DNA from: Serinus canaria
Taxonomy: Eukaryota; Chordata; Aves; Passeriformes; Fringillidae
Assembly (NCBI RefSeq): GCF_022539315.1
Contig: NC_066314.1
Span: 41,291,180-41,355,179, forward strand
Length of the DNA: 64,000 nt
Reading direction: 5' to 3'
Shown here piece by piece: positions 34,069 to 47,955 of this stretch (position 1 is its first letter; every line of letters starts with the position of its first letter). A program made the translations under genes and the position numbers. Under the pieces are notes generated by a model. It saw nothing but the letters and a program-made list of their open reading frames with translations, did not search any database and was not told where the DNA came from.

Positions 34069-34110
34069 TTGACTTTAACTCTTTAACTCTTCAGCAGAGT
34101 TAAAGTCAAC
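34068..34110. repeat. Perfect inverted repeat, 15-bp arms, intron 2
   Basis: Arms gttgactttaactct (34068-34082) and its reverse complement (34096-34110) flank a 13-base loop. It shares its first base with the preceding hairpin. Confidence 0.97.
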
Positions 34111-37100
34111 AACGGGTTGAGAAGAAGGGATCTGATGTTTTTCATTACTGCAGAAACTCCACTGCCCTTCTGTCTTTTAATGCCTTGAGGTGTTTACGTG
34201 ACAACTTCTACTGTAGACAGTATCAGAAGTATCTTGCCCTTTTTCCTTCAAATAACATCCAACTTGAACATGCATCTGAACCTGAATACTTGCCTGTCTT
34301 GTGCTTAATTATGTACCAGGTCAGAAAAACACTTTAAAACAACCTTAACTTTGGAGTCGTGCTTCTTACTGATGATGAGCAATATCATTATATCATAGCA
34401 AGGTCCTGGGGCAAAGGAGAGCTTCCACACATGTAAGCTGCAGCTTTGCAGATGGGGGTGAGCATGAAGTGTGCTGAAGCAAAGACAACTAGTGGAAGAA
34501 GGGGTCCCACTGAATTATCCTGTGCAATCTGCCACAGATGGGTTCCAACACTACTGTGACACATGGCTGAACATCTGGGGAATGTGCTGGGTTGGGAGAT
34601 GAACAGTCCAACAGTCACTGGACTGCCACAAATCCACAGTCTTTTGAAATATTTTTTCAAAAGTGTCATAATATGATGCTCACTGATACAATAAACCTAC
34701 TTCTGTCAATGATAGAGTCAATTGATACTTCTCATCCTGGTTTGAAATCCACATACTCTAAAACAATATGCACAGATGTAGCTCCTTTGGTGCAAAAGCA
34801 TTTCTACTTCAGGTTAAAGATCATTCTGTTATGGCTGCTTTTGATTCTGCTGCTATAGCAACCAGCACAGGGATTTCTTTTCCCCTGAGCGGTTTTTAGG
34901 TAGTATTTTGTTTGGCAAAACATAATGTTTTATTTCTTAATTAAAAGTCTGTTTCAATTGAAAATTAAACCAGTTATTTCAAAACATTATGGTTCTAAAA
35001 ATGATCAAGGGCAATGCTTATACACAGCCAAACACAAGTGAATTCCAAACATTTTTTAATTTATGTGGGCTAAGCTACAATTTTTCAGCTCAATGACTTT
35101 TTTTTCTCCTACAGCTTTAGAAAAGTTACTGTATAAATGATCCTTAAAAATTCCCTCCCATAAATCAGTTTTGTTTCTTCTTTTATTTTTCTTTTATTTT
35201 TATACCTATACATTCCAAAAGCAGAAGCGACATAAAATTCTATATTAATTTCTATTTACCTGGCTTTTTTGGGAGTTGATTCAAGATGCTGTAAATGTGC
35301 TGAAAAATATTTCAATACATTTGTTCTTTCTTTAGAGCATCAGATTTATTCTAAGTCCTCATTCAAATTTTTTGTCTATTATTTCCTTCTTTAAAACATC
35401 ATGGCATCACAGCATACTAATAGATATTCAGGTTTTTTTCTAGCTTCCTTTGCATGCCTAGAGAGGTGGGATTAGCAGCACTTTAGGCAGCACAGATAGT
35501 GAAGATGCTACTCTATGTGCAAAGTTTCCCACACTCACTCTAGAGGGATTCCACACTTAGCAATGCCAGCAAAACCACTGCTCTTTAAGAAAGGTCACTG
35601 GAAGATTAAATTTGTTCCATATCAATGAACACTACAAGGATTGATATGCATTATGTATACAATCTACTTTCCTGGCATCAGAGCCTCTCAAGCACTTTTC
35701 ACGCACAGTTAAAAAAATTCAAGTGCCCAAGAGCTCTTACACCTTCTCAATCAGAGCTGGAGCAAACAGCTCAGCCTCAGATATTTCTCTCCTTGACAGA
35801 CTGTGAATCAGATAAGATATTTTTGAATTTACTACTAAAAATGAAGATCACTGGGAGGAGGGTGTCAAAGACAAAATACATGCACTGCCTCAAGAAAAAA
35901 CTTGTTAAAGTTTTGTTGACTGAAGTCCACATGTCAGATGCTGTGCTGGTAAAGGATGGATCTCAAAGTGAGGAGTTACATTTGTATCACACTTGGACTT
36001 CCCAACTCTCACACGGAAAATAGAGTAAAGCCCCTGATGTAAGAGTAAAAGATATGTCTATACTAGGTCTGTATTTTATACTCCCCAGCTTTGCTGAAAT
36101 GTATCTTGAAATTTTGTTGAAAACTAACCACCAAGACTTTGATCCAAACCCAACCACTGGATTTTCATCTGCTGAAATGATCCTGAAAGGAAAGAATGGA
36201 TTCTGCACACCCACTTGGTGCAGGGTGCCTGACTGCTGTGGCTTCCAACAAGGAGCAGATGACAAGGTGGCTCTGACCTGCCTGGGCAAAGGTGTTTGGA
36301 ATATGACTGTCCCTTGAAACCACCTGAGTCCTGGAATGGCTTTTTTATTAGTTCCTCTACTCAGCTCCACGAGTACTCCATGAGTGAAAATCTGGGGGGC
36401 CACAAGGAAAGTTGTGCCTGCACAACTTATCTTGCTTTAAACAGAAGTAACAGTTTTATTATAGAGAATGCCAACCGATAATCTTGCAAAGGAACGTACA
36501 GAACCAAAAGCATTGAACTTCTATTAAAATGTCAAATTTTTTCCCTGATTTAGTGGCTGTGTGTGATTGCAGATATCCTAACAGGCTGAGAAGAGTTCAA
36601 GAGCAGGGAATCTAGACTTATGTCTTTAAATTCATATAAAACCAACAGAAAGTGCTATATTCCCAGTTGCAACAAAATCTCAAACTGGGGAATGTAAGAT
36701 TACTTTTGACATAGAGGGGTCTGAATATTTAATACAGCGCTGTTAACATTGCATAGCCCAAACATGTTTTAAAAAATGCTTGTGGTCACATAGATGTGGA
36801 GGTGAAAAAAAGGATATAAAAGTGATTTAGTTCCATAAACTACTCTTTCATTGCAACAGCAGACATGAGAGATGACCTATCTGCAGTCACATCATTTGAA
36901 ATGAGGCCTACTGCTCTTGAAAATTTCTTTTATTGTGATTTTTTTAAAAATTATAAGGAGACAAGCACAGCTATAATTTTTATACACATTTAAAATATAA
37001 AGTATGTTAATAAAGTAAAATTCCATTTTCCATTGTCAGTGTTTTCTTTTTTACTCTAAAGCATATGATGGGAAAAAACATACTTTCCTTTTGGATATAA

Positions 37101-37150
37101 TTTCTACTTTGAATTTCTCTCTATTTATTTCCCTTTTCCTGTTCTTTTCC

Positions 37151-37495
37151 TAGAATAATAGAATGGTTTGAGTTGGAAGGGACCTTACAGACAATCTGGT
37201 TTCAACTCCCTACCATGGACAGGGACATCTTCCACTACATCAGGTTGCTCAGAGCCCCATGCAACTTTGTCCTGACACTTTTCCAGGGAAAGGCCCCCAC
37301 CACTTCTCTGGGCAACCTGCTCCAGTGCCTTACCACCCTCCCAGTAAAGAATTTCTTGCTTAGATCTAATCTAAATTTCTCCTCTTTCAGTTTAAAGCTG
37401 TTCCCCATTGCCCTAGCACTACATGCCCTTGGCAAAAGTCCCACTCTAGTTCTTTAGCTCTTTCTAACTGCTTCCCTGGCTTTTCTTTTCCTGCA
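37151..37495 (-). mobile_element. CR1 LINE 3'-end fragment in intron 2
   Basis: The plus strand begins tagaataatagaatggtttg and continues gttggaagggaccttacaga, the reverse complement of the CR1 3' end. Further matching blocks are tctctgggcaacctgctcca and agtaaagaatttcttgctta. It covers only about 345 bp of the 3' end, as expected from 5' truncation. It lies in the same orientation as KITLG. The upstream limit near 37,495 is approximate. Confidence 0.92.
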
Positions 37496-40004
37496 GGAGC
37501 TTCCACTGTCTGTCCCTTATCTCTGCAATCCACTCTATCTCATCTGCTAATGAAGCAGTTAATAAAACCCTCATCATTTGGCTGAAGACAACATGCTAAC
37601 GATTTCCGTTCACACTTTTTACAGTCATAGTGGCAGATTATTTGCAGCATAACAACTCTGGATCATTTTTTGTAACCCCTTCACTCAGGAGATTTAAATC
37701 CATTTAAAAATAAAAATCAAATGTGGCAGAGAGTGTAAAGTACATATTTACAGCAAAGATGTAATGTGAAAGCAAAGTATTTGACAGCATGTCTCCAGCA
37801 AGGAACTGGTCAGTAAATCCTGACTATTGTGTGGGTTTCCAACATTCAAATGAAGAAAATTGTTTTAGAGAAGTAGTTCATGGAAGAAGAGTTATTTTAG
37901 ATTCTGTTAATGGATGAAACAAAAGTATCTAGGTATATTATGTACATACTGCACAGCTCAGTGAAAATTCTATTTATATGTAGGTTTTGACGTTCATATT
38001 TAACAAACATATATACAACTGATTCCTAATTCTTATGCAAAATCAAATGCACAATTACAGGGATGCAGCTTTCTGCTGACTTACTGTGCTGAAAAGAACA
38101 ATGGGGACAGACATTATTGACAGGTGCTGCAATTACATTTTCATAATATGGAACATTTGCTCATCAAGGAATGTGCTTCCCTCCAGACATCTTCATTACA
38201 AAAGAAGCAGGAGGTCACATGGTGAATAGTGCAGAATGAATGTTCCCTAAATACTTTCATTCTCTATAGGTATGAAATTATACTCTTTTAAACTTCTCAC
38301 TATTAAAAACCAAAAATTATTGTTCAATTATTCTTTGCTTCTTCAGATCATTTTACTTAGGATATATTCTTCATATGACAAAATTATATTACCTAGATGG
38401 GAATAAATTTAATCCTACAAAATATACAAGTCATTTTTCTTACTAAGAGATACCAGTCTGTTTTGGTCTTACATTGACTAATGGTCAGAAACCTTATGGT
38501 TATTGAATTTCTTTCTCTCCAATTCTTTATTCTGGTGTGAGTCTAGCATGGTGCTAGTGAAAATCCAGATTAAGACCACTGAAAACAGGTTACGCCACAC
38601 ATCTGTCCTCAATTTATTACACAAAACAAAGTTGATTAGGCAAATGACCCACATTTTCAGGCACTGCACAGCATGCTTACTAATTCTCCAATAGCTTAGG
38701 CTTAGTAGATATCTAATGTCTATATTCACTCAGGGTCTTGACTGAGGCATGTTCTCATATCCCTAGAGTACAATAAAGTTGAGCAGAACACAGCCACAGT
38801 CACGCTCAGGAGTTTTCAGTTTGCAGCAAGCCCAGTGCCAAATGAACAAAGACTGGACAGGGAAATGTGGCACTGTTTAGCAAGATGTAGGTGCACTGCA
38901 GTAGAAGTGTGTGTGGGGGGAAAGCATACTGGAGAAAAAGCCAAATGAGGGATATGGATTCATACTGCAAAGAATTTTAGCATGAGATAGGAAGAGGACG
39001 GGAATCTGCCTGGAGTTCGTCAAGGAGCATTTTTCCTGCGACCACAAACAGTGTAACAGACACCATGGAAATAATGAGGAGAAGCTGAGGGCAAACTCAG
39101 CATGTGTTATGACAACACAGGCAGTGTTAATAGTACCTTTGAAGATAAACTGAAGAAGCTTGCCATTGATAGTGGAAAAAAAGGAGGAACAGCTTGAAGG
39201 AAATAAGTAGAAGATAAAGGGTCAGAGCAGCATGTGAACAGACAGAAGAGCAAAATTACAGAAGCTGAAGTTAGAAAAAGATTTTTCATAGACTGGATTT
39301 TTATCCACCAAGAATTTGGAAGAAAAGTGTACTTGTTTGTCTAGAGAACTACAAAAAAAATTTCTCCTATTATGACAAGAAAAACAATGAAAGTTTTAGA
39401 AGTGAACTTTGAAGGGTCTATGAAGCATCAAGAGCCAAATAAGACACCTTTGTTGAAGACCTGAATGGCTGGGAAGAGATGGTGATGTAACTTTACAGTG
39501 AGGAGAAATGGCCCAGGACAGACTAACATTTTGGGGACATGAAAGAGATCATACTCTGCCTCTGAGGAGGATTCATGCCAAACTGAATCTAGGCTCTAGA
39601 TTAGTTATGTTTGATAATTTGTGACGAGACAAGAGGAAGAGAGGCCAATATCCTTAAGTGATGGGATTTGTGCACTACTGCTGGACAGATAGTTTATTGC
39701 ACACAGAGACAGAGCTATACTCACCATTGTGGACAAAAAGGGTTAAAAAACATGACAGTCTGGCTGAGAATAAAGCATTTAGGAACAACTATTACATTAC
39801 TGTGTCCAAATGTGACAGAGTTTGTGGATAACATCATAATAACTATGAGCAATAACTGTACACATAACACTTCTGTGAAATCCTCCAGGCTACAATTCGT
39901 TCTCAGTGTAAATGGCAAGGATACTTATTAAAGACCCTATGTTCTACAGGCACAGATTCTTTGGATGAGCAAAGAAATAAAACTCTTACTTAAAGGCCCA
40001 TAGA

Positions 40005-40775
40005 ATCTCCAAAGGGAAAGGACTGTGGAAGTTGCCTACCTCAATCTCAGTAAAACCCTTGATTCTGTCTCCCACAGCATACTCCTGGAGAAGCTGGCAG
40101 CTCACGTTTTGGACAAGTACACCTTTCACTGGGTAAAAAAAACTGCCTGGATGGCTGGGCCCAGAGACTGATGATGAATGGTGCCACAACAAGGTGGTGA
40201 TTAGTGTTCCCCAGGGCTCATTATTGGGGTCATCCAGTATCAGTTTATTTATTATCTTTATTGATGATCTGGACAAGGAGACCAAGAGCACTCTCAGTCA
40301 CTAAGTGGGGTGGCAGTGTTGATCTGCTGGAAGCAAAGATGGCTCTGCAGGGGGAGCTGGACAGGCTCCATCAGTGTACTGGGACCAGTTGTCTGAGGTT
40401 CAATAAAGCAAAGTGCCAGGTCCTGAACTCGTCACCATTCTACCCTGTGCTACAGGCTAGGGGAACAGTGGCTGCCTGGAAGTAAAGGACGTGGGGGTGC
40501 TGGTTGAGGGCTGGCTGAACATGATCCAACATGTGCCCAGGTGGCCAAGAAGGCTGTCAGTATCCTGGTCTGTATCAGCAATACTGTGGCCAGCAGGACC
40601 AGGGCAGTGATTGTCTCCCTGTACTTGGAACTGGTGAAGCCACAGCTCAAGTCTTTTGTCCAGTTCTGGGCCCCTCACTGCAAGAGGAACAACAGAGAAG
40701 GGCAGCAAAGCTGAGGAGGAGTCAAGAGAGTGAGTCACACAAGGAGTAGCTGAGGGATTGGGTTGAATTTTGAAG
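40005..40775 (+). mobile_element. CR1 LINE fragment with reverse transcriptase remnant
   Basis: Conceptual translation of the plus strand shows broken pieces of the CR1 ORF2 reverse transcriptase. These include the SVPQGSLLG motif, then FIIFIDDLDKETKS, and GGSVDLLEAKMALQGELDRL followed by RFNKAKCQVLN. In-frame stops and frameshifts separate them, including one where the catalytic F-A-D-D box should follow. The fragment lacks both the 5' part and the 3' terminal repeat, so it is an old, dead copy. It lies antisense to KITLG within intron 2. Confidence 0.92.
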
Positions 40776-41150
40776 ATACACATCATGAGAACATCACTCC
40801 TTAATTCAATGAGCATATGGTGTTTCAAAAAGCAGAAATGGTACAAAATTTTTACTTCAATTTGCAAGAGTTACAGGGTCAACCTGAACCATATATTTAA
40901 GTAAGATCATGTTGGAGTCCTTTTTATAGGTACTAAGGATATAGTTCATAGAGCATAAAAAACCCTGTACTTGCTACAAAGCAGTATGACCAGTCAGTAT
41001 TCTCTGTAGGCTTCTCCCTTTCACACAGTCAGCTAACAAAGTTTTGTTTTAAAAGTTCTTTAAACCTCATTATGTATTTTTAAAATTTTGTTCTCAATGT
41101 CTAGTTGCCATGTTGTAGAATTTCAAAAGAGAATGATCAACATGCAGTTT

Positions 41151-41209
41151 AGTCACATTAATTGAAACAAAGAGTTACATAATTGAAACAAGTCACATTA
41201 ATGAACAAA
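41151..41209. repeat. Short tandem array, three ~20-bp units, intron 2
   Basis: Three imperfect units of the type agtcacattaattgaaacaa lie head to tail. Confidence 0.8.
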
Positions 41210-42904
41210 ATTTATACTAAATTGATGGTACTAAACTTATTTTCACCTTATCATTTTAATTGTCAAGTGACTTCATTGAAATTATTTCTGCAAATATTAA
41301 CACAGACAAAACAGGGAGACAGACTTTCCTCAAAACAACTCATTCAAGACAAAACAGAGAGAATCTGTGTGTCTGGGGCTTTGTACTTTCTGCATCTCTC
41401 TGTTATTTCTCCAACCTAAAGTATCTTTGAACTTGCTTGGAAACTTGACCTCAATTTTGCATTTGTAGGGTGACCTGAAAGATATGGTTCTAAGTAAGGA
41501 GAATGACCACACAGCATCCTCATGAAGGAGCATCCAAAGAAGCTCAGCCCAACCCCACTCTACTCAAGCTTGGCAGTAGCAGAAGAACAGTGTAACCTGG
41601 ACAGTGTGATTATTCAAGCTGCTTGCACATTTTTTGTAATCTGTATTTACACAGTCTTGAAGTTTAAATTGTACTAAAGGGAATGTTAAAGCTTTTGTTC
41701 TCAGGACACATCATTGACAAAAAGTTATTACTATCCCTGGACTATACAATTTCACCAGCCCTCACAGGAATTCTGTTGCTCTTGTATGCTTTCAACAGGT
41801 TTACATCAAAGCTTAATACTCTTCCAAGAGATGAAATATTATCTGGAATAAATATGCCAATACTTCAAAATTCTGCCTAAAGGGACTAATTTGAAGCACT
41901 AAACATTTAAGTAGGACTATGGAGCCCACCTAGAGATTTACACTATGTGCCAATGTGTATAAAAAAAACCAAAGAAAACAAGTTAAGAACACTGCACAGA
42001 CAGCAAATGCTAGGGGTTTTAATATAAGTGTTTGACAATAATAACACTGATGTTGCAACTTTTTTCCCCGCAATGAAGCCACAATTTTCACCTAGATTCA
42101 ATATGCAGATGAAGATATGCTTGCTAAGTGTTCAGTATATATTATTTCTTAGAAACTTTGGTGTTATATCCTGCACTACTGCAAAATAGCATAATTATTA
42201 ACTTCAGTGGAGCTAAACACCAATTGACTTCACAAGCAGATGCTGTTTTTCAGGTTAATGCAGTGGTAAATTAAGTAACAGTTAAAACTTCCTTAAATGA
42301 ATTTAGTTTTTATATGAAGCTGTGAGTCCTCCAGACTTAAACTTCTGGGTACAGCCAGCAGAGAAACATATATTGCCTGTAACCCACTCACACCCAAAGA
42401 CTGCAAAACCTGTTCAATTGTCATTGCTTCGATTGCTACAACGACAATGTCTAATACCACACTATCTTTATATGTGGCACTTGTCTTTCATTTACCCCAG
42501 GTAAAGACTTCTGCTTCAGTTCAGCTCTCTTTGCTGCCAGTCTGCTCCATGCAAGTCAGTGACACACAGACAATAATCTTTAATCTGCATGGGGAACAAT
42601 CTGCTCTGAAAGAATGTTTGAGGAAATGAAGATTTTTGGCAATTTTTACTGAAGTTTGGAGTCAGGAAACTACATATGTACATACATACAACTCCATTTT
42701 GGTCAAGGTAATCTGTGCAGTTAACACTGGAACTACTTCCACTGCAAAAAAAGTTTTAGTTCAAGTGACAGATGTTGATGGATTTTCTTTTAATATTCCC
42801 CTAGTTCCAATACAGATTTACTAAATTTGCTTAGAAATGTAAGTGCCCTAAGACACAGAATATTTTTTTAACATACAGAATAATGGAAAAGAAAAGGTAC
42901 TTAC

Positions 42905-43018
42905 CAATTTTGCAATGTCATTCACATCATCTGTGACTGGATTCCCGCAGGAACTCTGGGCTTTGACAAGAGGATTAAGTAGGAGGAGTTGAAGACAAAA
43001 GCAAGTGATAATCCAAGT
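42905..43018 (-). CDS. KITLG: KITLG exon 2: signal peptide and start of mature cytokine
   Basis: This exon encodes precursor residues 6-43. It opens with [20 protein letters not shown], the hydrophobic core and end of the secretory signal peptide. The mature protein should begin at the next residue, QSSCGNPV, by analogy with mammals; its Cys4 is the first of the four disulfide cysteines. The rest, ending NDIAKL, starts helix A. The acceptor reads ...actaaacag and the donor GTAAGT. The length is 114 nt, phase 0 at both ends, so it joins directly to exon 3 to give K-L-V-G-N. The five codons before Thr6 belong to exon 1, which was not found. There is no start codon in this exon, so none is proposed. 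Confidence 0.96.
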
Positions 43019-44690
43019 CTGTTTAGTAAAAAAGAAACAAGAAACCCCAGTAAGCAATCACCAAATATGAAGTAGAGAGTGTAGTAATGTTTTTCATTTG
43101 TGCTGTCTAGTGGCAACAATACTCTTTATCCTTCATGAAGGCATACTTGTAGTATTACAGTATCATCTTCATGACAGGAATCCACGAAAATGCAATTAAT
43201 TGATCTTTTCTGGAAGCAAATAACTTTAGAGTGTTAATGGAAAACCTAGCATTGAGCCATTAGGTTACTTACACATGATCATGCTTAGCTGGGATTTTGC
43301 AAAATTTACGGATACCAAAGAAGAGAAAGATACAAATCTTGCAATATTCTTTATCATCAAAATACAATTGACTACATACTTGTCATTCACTGGATAGATC
43401 TGTGCCTCTAATTTGATAAATGATAAGGAACAAAATTATACCAGACTACATCAAGACAAAAGGAGAAAGTTCATAATCACAGCCATTTCATTTGAGTACT
43501 TGAACTGCAAGCAAACCCAGAACTGGACTCTGCCCAAATACTGACATCTCAAGCAGCAATACAGTACATCTTCTCCAAGTGACGTGCTCTGGCCTCTCAG
43601 AAGTGCCAGCTTGGCTTTGGCACTACATTCCCCTCCTGAATCCTGTTGGAAACAGCAAAGCAATGTACTGACACAGGCTTGTGAGACTCACACAGAAAAG
43701 CACCAGATAACTAAGCTGCCATGCACCTGGGTGTCTCCTTGGCTACACTGCCTGAACTTCCTCGCCTTCTGTTGTTCCTTGTGCTTCACTGGTTTCCCAC
43801 AGAGCCCTGTGCCAAGTTTAAGCTGCAGATCCCTATTTCCAGAATGTTAAAGCATTTAAGTTATGGATAATCAAAAGTTGCCTCGGGTTGTGAAGCTTCT
43901 TCTGCCAGCTGACTGAAGCTGTCAGCAAAAGCCGATGATGGTGTACATTTACGGCAAGTGTGGAATTTGCCTGTGCAGGCTCCTCAGCCTCCATAAGGGC
44001 AGGATTGAGACCAGGATTTGCTTCTGCACAAACTAACATACAGCTCAGCCATGTCTGTTCTGTGTGACAGGTAGAGAACTCCAGCCTCTGCCCTCGCCTT
44101 CATGTGCTCTCCAACCTTTCAATTTAAGAGCAAAGCAAATGGAACAACAGCGACACAATGCTCTAGGAAAACAAGAGAAAAATCATAGATTCTAAAGATG
44201 TATCATTTTAGTAATCTAGAGGGCCTAAGAAAGAATGATAATAAAGATTGCTCAGGAATTTCATAAACTTGACAGAACAGGGCCAGGCACTTTAGCTAAA
44301 AGAGCTGTTAAATGACAAGAGTAATCTCTTTCTTGTATCTTTTATCTCTTAAATCTTGTATCTATACTACAAGTAAAACTGGTTGTTTGCTTTCTTGGAA
44401 TACAGCTTCCTGACACATTTAGGTAAAACCAGTGTGGGCTGCTGGTAGAAAAGACAATCCAGCTTCCTCTCCCTACCTCTTGCACTGGGAGGGATGGTTT
44501 AGTCAGTTTACCAGGCAGACAACTTCCATTTTTGTTTTCCTGTAGTATTTTTCAGCTTTCTGATCCAAGTAACTGACACAGCTGAAATGCTCTGTTAAAG
44601 ATGAGAAAAGCCAGGACTGCTGATTTCAGTGGAGCCTGCACTTGCCTTTCCCTAAACTGTACCCTCAGACACCACAGAGAAAGAAATCAA

Positions 44691-44716
44691 AAGTATTCTT
44701 TTGAAGTATTCTTTTG
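44691..44716. repeat. 13-bp tandem duplication, intron 1
   Basis: Two identical adjacent copies of aagtattcttttg. Confidence 0.9.
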
Positions 44717-47700
44717 AGCACAGTGCATTTACAATATGCATGTCTTTTGAGAATGTCTCTTGCTTCAAGAAAACCAGCATTTAGAAATAATTTTATTTTA
44801 TTATTTGTACAAATAATTACTGAGAATAATTAGTAGTTCATCTCACAAAATATCTGTGTTTTAAGCTACGGAAAGCTTTGCAGTTATGAACAATTATATT
44901 TGAACAATTTGAGCTCTGGGGAAATGCAAAGATGCTGCTAGCTTTAGAAAGGACCTTTGAGAGCTCCTTGCAAGGTATTAGAGCTCAAAGCTGCTTAAGA
45001 ACTGGTTTCAAGTGATCAAGAGAAACATCTCCCTCTCCTTCATAAGCTCCAGAATCACAGAGGAAACAAAAAGTGAGCTAAAGTTAACAGGCTACCTCCT
45101 CATTCACAATTTTTGGGAATAAATTGCTGTAAAAAAGGCAAGAAGTTAATGACAACTATACACTGCAACTATACTATAACTACAAAGATAACTATGCTGC
45201 TTTCAAGAATGAAAACTGAGTGGTCCAACCTTTGGAGTAAACCAGTGAATTAGCAGTTACACTGGCAGGGACTTTTCCCTGACATCTTTGTTGGAGATGG
45301 AGCTCACACCAGGAACTGAAATTTCTTTATTGGATTCCTCAGTATTGACTAATATGTAAAGATGGAATTTGTTCACTGAACTGTGCCATGGTCATAGGAT
45401 GATGCTCAACCTGACAGTCTCATAATCAAAAAAGCAACAAAATTCTCTAACTAGAAATGCTTTTTCAGCAGATCAACTGAGTAATATTAATAAACACAGT
45501 AGCACACTCCAAATACAACCAGAACTTTGATGCACCTTGTCAAATTTTGTACTTCTGAAGATTAAAATCACTGAACATTATATAGTTATGTAAATAAATA
45601 AGAACACTTTTTCTCCTATGTAAAAATGGATGGGATTTAAAAGCATAATAATTTTATAACTGCTATTAAAACCAAATGACTTGTAAATTTTGAGATTATT
45701 TGAGGTTTTTCTTGCTTATTTTCTCCCTGTGTCATCCAACAGGAACTGAAAAATCTTCAAAATACTGCTAGTTTCAACATGCCTATTATACAAAAATCTT
45801 TTAATTATTTGCACTTAGAAAATATTTACATTACGCATGCCTTCAGGCACATTAAATGTAAGGACTGTACAGATCAAAGGGTTGAGCTATTTTCATGTTA
45901 TTTACTAATGACCAAACCTGCTGTTTGAGCAAAACTTGAATAGACTGAATTAAATCAAGGACAGAACAAATGGGAACCTTAAACAATGGCTTTATAAATA
46001 GAGATGCCCATTTTATACTTTACTAAGCATAAATAAAAGTTACCTACACAGCACTCATAACAGATTTCCATATTTAATTACCCCTAACTTAACATGGGAT
46101 TTTTCAAAGCTGGCCTCAGAATTTAATCACACATCATTTATTAGCATTAAATTGAAGATATATAGCAGACTGGAGGCAGACCTGTATATCAAATTGCCTA
46201 TTCCTATTTTTGGCTCAAAAATTATTCAATTGTCTTAGGTTCTGAAATCTCTTAAATACTGAATATTTAAGTGTGTGCAAGAGGAAAAAAATAAAGATGA
46301 GACTCAAAAGGAAAATTAAAACTGAGGATTTCAAGTATACACATTTGTTTATTCTGCAAATGATTTGCACTATTGCTTGTAAGCCAGAATCTAGAATTTC
46401 AGCAAACAGCATTTTAGAAACTTAGCTAGTGATCCAATGTGCTGAAGACCACCCTTTCAGTCGTAAATCAACATCCTTTTCATTTACTCACTTCATTTGC
46501 AATCTGAAGTGTTGACAAAGGCTGCTGAGTGAATGGTTTAGCATCTCTTTCACAGTAGGCTATGAAAGATACTCAATCTTGTTAATGTTCAGCTAATTTC
46601 TTAAGAGGAAAGCAGCAAGGGGAATACCACATTGCTAAATAAACTATACTTTGGAAAGTCTGGACATTCCCAAATATCTAGTTTGTCCTGATAACACTTC
46701 TAATCACAAACAGGGGAAAAAAAGCAAATAACAAACCACAAAAAACCATTAAGCACAGGGAGAGGTAGTAACTACACAGAAATATGGGTTCTCCATTTTA
46801 AAATTTCTTGTTTTCAAATCATATTAGCCATGGAATTTTTCAGCCCAGTTTCCTGAGCAAATCACCCAATTAACCACAAACAAGCCACAGCTGAAGAAGG
46901 TTAGCTGACAATGTGGAAAAATGTACACACTGGGCTAGGCTTCCCTAATTTATTTTCCACCTCTCTTAACAATGGAGTAGGAACATCTTCCAATATTGGC
47001 CCCCCAGACAGTGTTTACACGCTGCTTTGCTGAGACACAGCTTGTGAACTTCTGCCACAGAAAACCGTGGTTGGTCAGTCTTGGACAGGTAACTCAATGT
47101 TCATACTCATGCCTCGAAAAACCTTTTGTATGAAGATTTAGAGAAAATGTAAATAGCAAGAAAATATATTTCTCTGCAATTTTTTTTTAAACCACAAAGC
47201 ATCCAGATGCATAGAAGCACAGCAATTCTTTCCTATGCCTATTTAGTTATCTAGCTGTGATAGGGATTAAATAATTAAAGTCATGGAAGAACTTAACTTG
47301 TCTTAAACCAATTAAGAAATTAACTGCCAGAATAGCAAAATCTTTAAATGAAAGAGCATTTATGCAGAATGTAATCCAATTACCATTTCCATGGTATTCA
47401 GTGACACCTTCACACCTGCAAATGGCAGTGCTAACCTTAATACCCAACATGGTCATGGCTAAATACTGCTTAAGTGCTAAACCTTGCTCAAGCACTGAAA
47501 AAGAGAGTTAAGTGTGGAAAAAGAAGTCAGTCACTCAGGACCACCTAGTTTTGGAACAATGAAGTACTTGGCAGGCACATTTGGAATTGGCAATATCCCC
47601 TGCACATTCCCAAGTACCCAGGAAATTATTTCGGAGTAGCTGAAGGAAGCCCTGCTGAATAAGGCATAATTAAGGATTAAGTCTGGCCATCAAAACTGGT

Positions 47701-47836
47701 CTCACCAAATACAACAGCCTATCAACTGGGGTTCTCTCTCAGTGACAAACCTGGGTTACATCTCCTGCAACCAAGGTCATTCCAACTCACGGGAGGTGAG
47801 CTGTGATCCTCTGATATATCTGCCTAGTAACTACCA

Positions 47837-47955
47837 TGGAATCATAGATTCATTTAGGTCGGAAAAGACCTTAAAATCACCAAGTCCAACCATAAACCCA
47901 GCACTGCCAAATCCACCAGCAGACCATGTCCCCAAGTGCCACATATACACAGTTA
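47837..47955 (-). mobile_element. CR1 LINE 3'-end fragment in intron 1
   Basis: The plus strand begins ggaatcatagattcatttag and continues cggaaaagacc, then cccagcactgccaaatccac, the reverse complement of a CR1 3' end. Similarity fades after about 120 bp. Confidence 0.87.

Larger units (their letters stand above)
33804..42904 (-). other. KITLG: KITLG intron 2
   Basis: A 9.1-kb intron. Near exon 3 are two touching hairpins (34028-34110). Two CR1 fragments in opposite orientations lie at 37151-37495 and 40005-40775, and a three-unit 20-bp tandem array at 41151-41209. A purine-rich stretch at about 38,760-39,660 is not assigned to any family. Open frames at 35625-36023 and 36054-36317 have no recognised similarity. 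Confidence 0.9.

Noticed and set aside
35625..36023. 132-codon open frame on the plus strand in intron 2
   Set aside because: There is no recognisable domain, it is antisense to KITLG, and no supporting splice sites or repeats are seen.
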